Shown piece by piece: positions 13,455-22,641 of a DNA stretch of 64,000 nt. The notes below the pieces were generated by a model, which worked only from the letters and a program-made list of their open reading frames with translations, searched no databases and was not told the origin of the DNA. Within the stretch, counting starts at the first letter, position 1. Every line of letters starts with the position of its first letter. Position numbers and translations under genes: made by a program. The DNA comes from Pratylenchus scribneri (Eukaryota; Nematoda; Chromadorea; Rhabditida; Pratylenchidae). The stretch covers positions 62,001 through 126,000 of the forward strand of contig JAQSEB010000024.1 of the NCBI GenBank assembly GCA_030063045.1, in the 5' to 3' direction.

Positions 13455-15237
13455 GGATACTAATTTTTTTGCATGAAAATAATATTTTTTTGCATGAAAA
13501 AATAATTTTTTTGCATGAAACTTATTTGCATATTTTTTTTGCATGAAAAAATAATTTTTTTGCATGAAAACGATATTATTGAAACGAAAATAATCTTTTT
13601 ACATAAAATTAATTAAAATTATCCTTTTTAGCTAAAATTGTCCATTTTGCCTAATATTAAGAGAAAAAGCCTATAAACTGCTAATAAATAAGGAAATAAA
13701 AATCGAATTTTAATATTGAAAATTTTATTTATCGAAATATGCAAAAATGGAATGAAAATAAAAGACAAATGAAAAAATGTGAGCACGAATAATGGAAAAT
13801 TTAATCACTGGTGAAATATAAAAGATAACTGGAAATTTGAGCACGATTAATGGCAAAATTTGAGCATGATTAATGGAAAATTTGATCTGGTGAAAATAAA
13901 TATCATTTAATTTCGTTTTAATGCCTCTCCGCCTCTTGCCTTCTTCGGACGTCCCGGCTTCCGCTTTTTCTCAATTAATTCGGCTGTGACTTCTGGGGGA
14001 TATTCGACGAGACCATTGCGCACCATCAACATGACGCTGTGCTTGCAGGCCTTTCCGCGGCATCCAATGAAACAATTGCATTTGAGAAATCCTGAATATT
14101 CAATTTACTAAATCTATTAAATAATTTAATTTAACCTGGCCAAGCAGTTGATGGTGTGATGACATGGAATTCCATTTTGAGCTGCTTATACGAATTCCAA
14201 TCGGCATATTCGACATCCTCCGGGTCGTTGTTGATTCCCATATTGAGCAAATGAAATTTGGCGGCCAATTCTTCCTCGGTCAATTGCCTTGCGCTATGGA
14301 TTCCTGAGGCCATGATTGAAATTTCGCCTCGATTTATGATGTTGGCGAATGTGCAATTTGTTTGTTGTCCAAACGATGCAGAACTGTTTTCCGTTGTTGA
14401 TTTCGGCATGGATGATGTACGCCTTTCGATCATCATTTGGGACCATGGCAGCTTTGTTGACTAATTGGCGCAGCTCCTCAACTGTCAATATTTCGGTTAC
14501 GCCAGTCTTCTTTTTTTCTCGCCCAATAAAATTTTGTATTTGCCTGAGTTTGGGCGCTTTTCCATTTTGAATCTTTATTTTTAATTTGTTTTGATGGCAA
14601 AAATAAAATCAAACCAGCATTTCATCCTGTATTTGACCAGCGGTGAAACGGCTTTCGATTTTGGATTGCATAATTGCTTTTTCTTCTCGCGTGAAACATG
14701 TTGTTTTCTCCACTGGATGATCATGTTCTCCGTGCTTTTCCACCCGAACTTCGCCTGTTTGCTTGTTGTGTTTGATCCTTATCAACACCGGGCATTTGTT
14801 TTCTTGTCGGCGAGCATAACGGCAATAAAAATGTTCGGTGTCGAATCGAAGTCCAATATGCATAGCATTTCTATACTCAAATTAATTAAGTTATACAATT
14901 TTTAATTTACTTTGTCCACTCTTCCAAATTAATTTCGGCATCAAACCATTCTTTGAAAGCGGCTGCTTGTTGGAATTGTGCAATTAATTGATAATTTTTC
15001 ATATTTAAATCTCTAGAAAATAATAACAATTTTATTTAATCATTTTATTTTTCGATTTTATTTATAAATATAAAATCAATATGTTTTTATACATTTTTAT
15101 TTATTTTCATGTAAAAATACTATTTTCGTTGCAATATATTTATTTTCATGCAAAAAAAATATGCAAATAAGTTTCATGCAAAAAAATTATTTTTTCATGC
15201 AAAAAAATATTATTTTCATGCAAAAAAACTATTACTC
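13455..15237. mobile_element. Mutator-like (MULE) element, complete ends, damaged transposase
   Basis: A 1783-bp element flanked by a perfect 9-bp duplication TTTCTTAAA (13446-13454 and 15238-15246), the length expected for MULEs. Terminal inverted repeats exceed 100 bp: the left arm (13455-13600) and the reversed right arm (15090-15237) share successive TTTTTTTGCATGAAAA blocks and the phrase GAAACTTATTTGCATA. The interior holds a FLYWCH/SWIM gene on the minus strand. The right duplication ends on the A of the start codon of the next gene. Confidence 0.92.
13907..15002 (-). pseudogene. Truncated MULE transposase: FLYWCH-like plus SWIM finger, core missing
   Basis: Exons visible: 14911-15002, 14615-14870, about 14340-14572, a shifted frame to 14136, and 13907-14091. 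The N-terminal part has a FLYWCH-like zinc finger (FYCRYARRQENKCP...HGEHDHP). The middle reads VPNDDRKAYIIHAEINNGK then FCIVWTTNKL, the usual entry to the MULE catalytic core. There the frame breaks, and the next recognisable block in another frame is SARQLTEEELAAKF...WPG. This splices to a SWIM finger CNCFIGCRGKACKHS and an AT-hook-like KKRKPGRPKKA, ending at TAA 13907-13909. The DDE core is absent, so the protein cannot transpose. An unusual intron at the break is not excluded, but no good donor/acceptor pair restores phase. Confidence 0.8.
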
Positions 15238-15245
15238 TTTCTTAA

Positions 15246-16537
15246 ATGGATAATAATAACAACAAACAAAGAATTGGAATGGATGAGAATTGTGCCGAAC
15301 AAATTGTTGGAACTTCAAATGAAAATGCAGAAAGAACGCAGGAAATGGTTAAATTTAGTGAATTCTTTAACACTCCATTCAATCATTTTAGTCATCTTCT
15401 TCAATGAACAACAAAAATGCATCTGAGGAAATTGAGAACAAGGAACAGAAATCTATCAAGAAAAGGTTTTGCAAAATAGTCATTCATTAAATATACTAAT
15501 TTATTTGGATAGAATTAATTTCGTTAATTGGTTCCTGGATTCATTGGATTGGTTCAAACGACCGGAATTGGCCCAATCTTCATTGCCCACTTCATCATAT
15601 GCATTCAATCAATATTGTTGGCCAAAATTGCATGGAAACAAAGTGAAAGAGCGCATTGTTCGGGAATTGACAATTTCACGTGAGCAGGATGACGAAGGCA
15701 ATTGGCAGACCATTTTGGAAACCGACCGCCACATTCGGATTCCAATTGACCTCAATCCACCGGAATACATCATTGGATATAAGGAAATCAATTTTCGGTA
15801 AATTTTACATCCAAAGCTTGGAATAATTTGAGTTTTTTAAAATTAGGTTTATTGACGATCGGGCATTGCAATTTGTGCAGAACATTCTTCCATTGCTCAA
15901 TGAGGTCAAAATACATTTTCGTCATGAACTCCATCAATATTTTACATACGATCCGCAAATTGGCCCAATTAAACGTCTGATGGAAATGTTGGCACCAAAA
16001 ACAAGATTGGGACTTTCGGATAGTGATTTTTACGTGAACAAATTCAACCGGCAATTTCCCGACTTCATTCTTGGCCTTCAATCAATTTATCTTTACGAAG
16101 TGTCCATGGAAACTGACATGGATTTGATTGTGAAATGGTTGACTACGCCAATGGAAGATGGAAAGCCGAAAATGCTCGAAATTTATTCCATTTATTATTC
16201 ACATGCAAAGGCCTTAATTAATCGTGTCAAGACGGTAAGCAATGGGAAAATGTATTGATAGTTTTTATATTTTAAGGAATTTATCCATTCGAATAAACCG
16301 GCCAATTTTATCATTTTTATGCATTGCCAATTATCTGATGGTGAAATGAGGCTGATGAGCCAAGCATATTTCAAAACTGAGAATGAAGCAACTGAGGAAA
16401 TGCTCGAATTTCATTGGAAAGAGCCAAATAATTATTTCCTTGTTCGCCACAAAAATGACACCGAAACAACAGCAAAAGTCGACGATTTGGAGAAACAATT
16501 TGAGCGAAAAGAGGAAACAATCATTTGGATTAAATAG
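15246..16537 (+). CDS. Cyst-nematode expanded-family protein (F-box-associated-like), copy 1
   Basis: Exons 15246-15347, 15392-15465, 15513-15797, 15847-16234, 16277-16537; 1110 nt, 369 aa. The order matches a large cyst-nematode family I recall: ERIVRELTISREQDDEGNWQ, NPPEYIIGY, FIDDRALQFVQNILPLLNE, MDLIVKWLTTPMEDGKPKML, ANFIIFMHC, then EMLEFHWKEPNNYFLVRHKN. Members often carry an N-terminal F-box-like segment; here residues 60-100 (NWFLDSLDWFKRPELAQ) occupy that place but I cannot confirm an F-box. Function unknown. The MULE at 13455-15237 lies directly before the ATG, so its old promoter is 1.8 kb away. Confidence 0.8.
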
Positions 16538-16773
16538 GAATGATAAAAATTGACAATTATTTTATTATTGTATATTTCTCCCGCATTTTGAATGAATGAA
16601 TAATAATTTATTATGTGCATTAATTCCATTTTAATTACATTTAAAAATGAATATAAATGTTGCATTTTCATAATATATCTAAATTATCGATCGAAAAATT
16701 AATTCAATTATTTTGATCCAATTGATTTATTTTCACAGCAAATTATTTTAGCAACCATAAATAGGATTTTAAA

Positions 16774-17751
16774 ATGGATAACAGCGAACAAAGAATTGGA
16801 ACGGAGCGCATTGTTCGGGAATTGACATTTTCACGAAGGCGGGATGATGAAGGCAATTGGCAAACCATTCTGAAAGAAGACGACGAAAAATTCATTCCAA
16901 TTGAGGATGTAGAACCACCGGAATACATCAATGGATTTGAGCAAATTAAATTCGAGTAATATTTACATTCAAAAATTTGTAATAATTTGAGCTTATTTTA
17001 ATAGCTTTATTGACGATCAGATTTTGCAATTTATGGAGAACATTCTGCCATTGCTCAATGATGTCAAAATACATGTTCCAGAATATGTACGATTCGGCAA
17101 TCCGCAAATTTGTCTGGTGGAAATGTTGGCCTCAAAAACAAACAAATTGGAAATTTATGAAAATCGCTGGTACGATTTCAAACAATTCAACCAACAATTT
17201 CCCAACTTCATTACTGGCCTTCAATCAATTTGCCTGCAGAATGTGTCAATGGGAACTTACATGGATTTGGCTGTGAAATGGTTGACAACACCACCAAGGG
17301 AAGATGGAAAGCCGAAAATGCTCGAAATTCAATTCGATTATTATCATTCTTATGGTAACATGATTCATCTCATTAAATGCGTCAAGGAGGTAAGAATTGG
17401 AATTAAGTTTTTCGGGTTAAGTAAAATTCATATTTTAACGTATAATTCCGCATTGAGTAAAATAAAACTCATTATTAGCATTTACTCTTTTAATATTATT
17501 ATTTTAAGGAATTTATCCGTTCCACTGAATCGGCCAATTTCATCATTTGTATGCATGGCAACCGTCTTTATGGATACGAGGATTTCAAAATTGAGAATAA
17601 ATCAACGGAGGAAATGCTCGAATTTCAATGGAAAGAACCAAATAAATATTTCCTTGTTCGCCACAAAAATGACACCGAAACAACACCAAAAGTCGATGAT
17701 TTGGAGAAACAATTTGAGCGAAAAGAGGAAACGGAGATTTGGATTAAATAG
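16774..17751 (+). CDS. Cyst-nematode expanded-family protein, copy 2 (short N-terminus)
   Basis: Exons 16774-16955, 17005-17389, 17509-17751; 810 nt, 269 aa. A tandem paralogue of the preceding gene: introns at matching places and phases, and an almost identical C-terminus (RHKNDTETTPKVDDLEKQF). It lacks about 95 residues present near the N-terminus of copy 1: MDNSEQRIGT joins directly to ERIVRELTFSRRRDDEGNWQ. The middle has diverged clearly more than the ends (DVKIHVPEYVRFGNP versus EVKIHFRHELHQYF). A TTTTAG acceptor-like site 20 bp before the ATG could be a trans-splice site. Function unknown. Confidence 0.8.
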
Positions 17752-18003
17752 GAATGATAAAAATTGAATGTTATTTTATTGTTTATTTCACCCGGATTTT
17801 GAATGAATGAATAATTTATCAGAATAAATAATTCCAATTTAATTGCATTGCAAATTTCCAAATTTTATTTGACTTCCATAGGTATTTTAGAAATAAATTC
17901 TAATCATAAATTGTTTAAAATTATTTATAGTGTTAATGGAAGTGATTTTATATTTTCATAGTTTTTTAATGCTTTTATTTAAATTAGAAAACAAAAAATT
18001 CCA

Positions 18004-19885
18004 TCAAATACAAGGTGTAATGAATTCATCATTTTTTCCGCCGGTTTGCCTCCTTTTCTTCTTCTCCCCCTTCCTTTTCTCTTCTTCCTCCTTTTGCTTG
18101 GCCAAAAATTCGGCTGGCACGGAAAATTGGTTGTTGCATTTGGACCATTCATAGAAATTTAAATCGTCGTCTTCACCTTGGACCAATTTTTCCAATTCGT
18201 ACCTGAAAAATAATTTTCGTATTTTTGGTATTTTTAATAAAAAATGGACCAACTTTTGACGCAAATTCTCCTCAATAATGTGGAATGTAATTTGCTTGCC
18301 AAATTGCATTGTGCACCAACCGCCTCTGTCAAAGATGGCATCCTTTTTCTTCCTTTTTGGTTTCTCGTTTTCGCTCTGTGCAAAATGAGAAATGACAGAG
18401 AATTAATAAAGAAATTTCTTATTTTTGTTTGTTATTTTTTATTAGTTTTATTTGGGTCCGTCCATTCAAAATCCAGGCACCCCAAAATCAAAATTTCTAT
18501 AAAGAAAATTTTTTTGAAATTTTCTAGCCTAGAAAAGTTTAGAAATTTTTAACCTAGAAAATTTTCGAAATTTTCTAATCTAAAAATTTTTGAAATTTTG
18601 TTCTAAAAAATTTTTGAAATTTTTAACCTAAAAATTTTATCAAATTTTATAGCCTAGAAAAGTTTTGAAATTTTCTAGCCTGAAACTTAACCCAAAAGCT
18701 AACAATAAGACCCTTCCTTTTGAGAGTAAAACCCTTACAATTGGTTTTAATTTTTCTATGTAGAGATTTTGGAATTTAAAGATTTTGAGTTAACCCTAAA
18801 TTTTGAAAAACCAAAAATTTTTCGACATTTTTATACCTCAAAATCGAAATTCCGCTTGATAAATGCCCGGACATTTTGTTCCAACGTTTTGGCATGCCGT
18901 TGATTGTGAGGACTGCAAATGATGGTGACCGGATCTTCGGTGGATGCTGCCTCCTCTTGAGTTTCCTAAAATTTTGGAATTAAAATGAGCCTTAAGTTTG
19001 TTAAATTAATTAATAAAAAATGAGAAATATTGGCGGAAAAAAATCGAAAATGACGAAACATAATGGTTATAACGGTTCAATGGTTTATTCTAGACCCCAA
19101 AACATATATCCAATCGATAAACCTCATCAATACGCATCGTTTGATAATGATTTGGCTTAGGTTTAACCAATTTTAAATTAGTTTTAAACCAAAAACCGTG
19201 AGTTGGTTTAAACGGTTTAATACCATTTAATTTTTGACCAAACCATGACATATTATATACCAATCGATACGCCTTGAAGAGATCTATCGATTGAGTATAA
19301 GATTTGGGGGTCTAGGACAAACCATTGAACCGCTATTAATCTCTTCGTCGTTTTAATGTTTTTTTGCCAAATTAAATACTACCCATAAAAAATTTTGGTA
19401 AATTTAAACGAAAATAAATTACTTTTTGCGGTTGCGGTTGCCGATACGTAGAAATGTCCTTGGCCTGTTGGTCCTTCAAAACCATCAAAAATTCGTCCAA
19501 AGACAACGCCGAAATTGGCCGTTTCACCAAATCTTATAATTTTTAAATGAATAAAAATAATTTTTGCGGGTGAACCTCTCCTCAAATATGGCTCAATTTG
19601 GGCTACCATCGGTGCCTCCACCCCCTCCTCCTCCATCTCAATGTATTCCAACACTTCCACCTCGGGGTCTAGGTCTCGATCCAACTTAAAAAATTTTTAA
19701 AAATTTAAATTTTTCAAAAATTTTTATAATACAATTTTTGACTCTTTCCGGTCATTTTCATCTTTCATTGTTTGCGCCGTCGTTCCACTCAATTGTTGGC
19801 AAAATTGTCGATGCCAATGCAAATTATTGCCCAAATTTTGACGGAAAATGGAAGAAAAATGTCGAATAAAGATGGAATAACGCAT
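18004..19885 (-). CDS. MALSU1: MALSU1, mitochondrial ribosome silencing factor (RsfS/Iojap family)
   Basis: RsfS proteins bind uL14 and keep the large ribosomal subunit from joining too early; MALSU1 does this in mitochondria. Exons: 19733-19885, 19576-19684, 19423-19532, 18837-18965, 18254-18375, 18004-18202; 822 nt, 273 aa. The start MRYSIFIRHFSSIFRQ is Arg/Phe/Ser-rich and lacks acids, fitting a mitochondrial presequence. The RsfS domain (about 95-215) has SLDEFLMVLKDQQAKDIS, IICSPHNQRHAKTLEQNV, RGGWCTMQFGKQITFHII and KYELEKL, the last being the conserved YELEKLW-type end of the fold. The C-terminal tail is Glu/Lys-rich. A foldback element sits in one intron. PPIL3 lies 169 bp upstream on the same strand. 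Confidence 0.88.
19040..19389. mobile_element. Foldback element, type A (MALSU1 intron)
   Basis: Long inverted ends: the left reads GGTTCAATGGTTTATTCTAG and the right ends CTAGGACAAACCATTGAACC. The arms meet at a core with TATATACCAATCGATACG and a GGTTTAAACGGTTTAA block. The right outer edge AAATTAAATACTACCCATAAA is shared with the copy ending at 42022. Non-coding. Confidence 0.75.
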
Positions 19886-19888
19886 TTC

Positions 19889-19891
19889 CTG
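19889..19891 (-). promoter_or_regulatory. Probable trans-splice acceptor of MALSU1
   Basis: On the minus strand the sequence TTTGAATTTACTGAACAG is followed by GAA and then the MALSU1 ATG, giving a 3-nt leader. The upstream PPIL3 stop is 169 bp away with AATAAA signals in between (about 20011-20016), as in a nematode operon where the downstream message receives a spliced leader. Confidence 0.5.
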
Positions 19892-20054
19892 TTCAGTAAA
19901 TTCAAAATAATAATAAATTAAATTAATTAAATTGGAACAAAAATTGTAAATATTCAATTGGAATATTGTACCAAAAATTTTGTGAATTATTTACGAATTT
20001 ATGGAATTTATTTATTCAAAAAAATAATAAATTAAAATATTTAAAATTGGATAA

Positions 20055-20952
20055 TCATCTTTCGGAATCGGCCTCTGCTGCATCGGCAATTGGATTGGCA
20101 TGAATGGTCACACTCCGAATGCGTTGTTCCACAACGGGCCTTAAAATTAGAACAAATTTATTATTGGAGAATTTTTAAATTATTTATTATCAATAAAAAT
20201 TAATTTAATTCGCCGGTTTTTCAATAAAAATAATTTTTGATTTATTTTCTCGGTTTTTAACCTGTATCTGGCATCCACTTTTGTGTTTTCCAATTCCTCT
20301 AACACGTCGAAACCGTCGATTACCCTGCGAAATGGAAATAATTGTTTATTTTAGAAAAATTTTAAATTTATTTTTGATACAAAAAATTTTAAATGTTTTG
20401 CGCCCAGCCCATCAATCTAATAATTATTTCCTATCTCTGTTGAAAACCTGGCAAATACTGTGTGTTTGAGGTCAAGTGTTGGCTGCTTGTCGTAGGTGAT
20501 GAAGAATTGTGAGCGATTTGTGTTCGGCCCATTGCTTGCCATCCCCAAAACGCCACGGCAATCGAACTTGAATTTATTAAAATATGTCCAATTTTATTAA
20601 ACCCTATTTAACCTTGACATCCTCGTGCAACTCATCCTCAAAAGGGGCACCAAAAATTGATTGACCGCCGGTGCCTTTGTTCTTAAATGGAATTCTTTTA
20701 AAAAGTCAATTAAAATTATTTAAAACCGTTGGATCGCCGGTTTGAACAATGAATGATTTGATGTTTCGATGGAAAATGCAATTATTGTATTGGCCGCTGG
20801 CACAAAGTGCTAAGAAATTCTGGCAAAAATTAATTTTGGATTAAGCTAATTTAATCTGTTTATATTTACCTTACCTCGCATGTTTTTGGGCATCGTTCGC
20901 AAAGCAGTTCAATTTTAATGTCCCCGGCTGTTGTATGCAATGTTACGGCCAT
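20055..20952 (-). CDS. PPIL3: PPIL3-type peptidyl-prolyl cis-trans isomerase
   Basis: Single-domain cyclophilin of the spliceosome-associated PPIL3 group (C. elegans cyn-10 class). Exons: 20875-20952, 20727-20819, 20613-20681, 20448-20566, 20262-20324, 20055-20139; 507 nt, 168 aa, close to human PPIL3 (161). Starts [20 protein letters not shown]. Active-site residues are present: FHRN (Arg44), [12 protein letters not shown] (Phe49, Gln52) and [18 protein letters not shown] replaces the usual His-Gly-Val-Phe-Gly segment, and the tryptophan that confers cyclosporin binding is not seen, as in other PPIL3 proteins. The C-terminus is slightly extended and acidic. Likely first cistron of an operon with MALSU1. 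Confidence 0.93.
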
Positions 20953-21114
20953 TTTTAAATGTAATTTAATTCTGAAAAATTTCAATTTTATTTATTATTT
21001 GTTTTCACAATATTTAAAAATTAGAAATAACAAATGATGAAGGAATCATGGGATGACGTTTAACAGAATAACCAAGAAGCAAGAATTACAAATGAAATGG
21101 GAATAAAAAATTAT

Positions 21115-21400
21115 ATTTACAAATTACAATCGCAATTACAATTACAATCGCAATTACAATTACAATTTACAATCGCAATTACAATTACAATCGCAATTAC
21201 AATTACAATCTAAGTTTTACAATTACAATCGCAATTACAATTACAATTTACAATCGCAATTACAATTACAATCGCAATTACAATTACAATCTAAGTTTTA
21301 CAATTACAATCGCAATTACAATTACAATTTACAATCGCAATTACAATTACAATCTAAGTTTTACAATTACAATCGCAATTGCAATTCACTATCACAAATT
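21115..21400. repeat. Satellite A, array 2
   Basis: Tandem ACAATCGCAATTACAATT units with AATCTAAGTTTT spacers repeated about three times, giving a higher-order period near 80-90 bp. Intergenic, upstream of PPIL3. Confidence 0.9.
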
Positions 21401-21924
21401 GGAAAAGAATTTACAATTAACAATGTATTTTTAAAAATTAAAATGGAAAAAACTGTAACAATTCAAATTTGAAAATCGAATATAGTCTTGACTCTTGAAT
21501 CTTGATCAGTTTCATGCTTGTTCGTTCACAATTGTTCGTCGTATTTGCCGTTTAAATTCCTCCGTGCATATTTGTCGTTCCAATTCTCCAAATGGATTCA
21601 TTATCCTCTGTCCAACTAAAAGCATCCAAAATCCTCCCAAAAAAGACCACAATTGACCTTGACCACACCATCCCAAACAATCTTCCTGCTGCTGCTCCAA
21701 TCCATTCAACAATTTTACGCCTCCCCTCTTCCTCCCTTCGATCGCCACATATCCGCATCATCATCAAAGCCAAAAAGCGCGCAAGAAAATAGGCAGCAGC
21801 AATCCAACAAAAAGCCGTAAAGGAGAACATCCACCCAATTCTTCTCTTCTCGACCATCAACATCAAAAGAAGCCACGGCGAATTATACAGAAAAAGGGGT
21901 TTTAAAGGAAATAATGTTGGCTGA

Positions 21925-22380
21925 TCGAAGATGTTTTACCACATCGAAAAGGAGAATAGAAGAGGAACGGGAGGCGCACATGAATAAAAAAGCCCTAATT
22001 CGATCTCTCGGGAATTCTTTTGTGATTTGCCTATCACAATCCTTTACTCCTTTGAGAATTGTTTAAATTACCATAAATTCTCTAAGTCCTCTCTTTATTA
22101 ATATCACCCCCTAACCCCTATCGAAAATGTCAAAAATTACTAAATTTTAGTTAAAATTAAGCCGAAATAAACAATTTTTTGTCTCAGAAAAATCAGAAAA
22201 TCCCCATCCGGAAGGTCTATGATATAAACCCCAGACTTCTAAAATAGAATTTACGGTACTTCAATTTTTGCTAATAAATTTCTACGAAAATGTCACCACA
22301 TCGAAAAAGGAGAAGGCAGGAACGGGAGGCGCACATGAATAAAAAGCTCTAAATTCGGCTTCTCAGGAAAATCTTTTGAA
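21925..22380. repeat. Local direct duplication (about 100 bp, 355 bp apart)
   Basis: 21935-22030 and 22290-22380 share ACCACATCGAAAAGGAGAA, then GGAACGGGAGGCGCACATGA and ATAAAAA, then GGAA..TCTTTTG. In the first copy an ATG at 21913 opens a 48-codon frame through the shared block; in the second the frame closes after 20 codons. No domain recognised. Confidence 0.55.
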
Positions 22381-22641
22381 CTACCATTCAAAATCTTTTT
22401 TCCTTTGAAAATTGTTTAAATTACTTCCAATTTTTATAGCAAATTGCGTTCCAATCCCAATGAATCGGTTAAGATGGGTCAGTAATGTTAAATTCTCAAA
22501 AGTCAGGCCATTCTTTTGGTCATTGCTTAAGGTGGGGACAATAGCCAATCTGCTGGGAAAACGATATATATAATTGGAAAGACCTAAATATCCTTTATAA
22601 ATTCGCCTTTTATTAAATTTATTAAATTCTATCGCTGAGCT

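Larger units (their letters stand above)
20953..22641. other. Spacer between PPIL3 and SDR gene
   Basis: Head-to-head promoter interval. Holds satellite A (21115-21400) and a local direct duplication (about 21925-22030 and 22285-22380). Frames on both strands at 21512-21866 have no recognisable domain. Confidence 0.5.

Noticed and set aside
21512..21866. Overlapping minus-strand frames upstream of the SDR gene
   Set aside because: Trp/Arg-rich with no domain; overlaps in two frames with no evidence favouring either.
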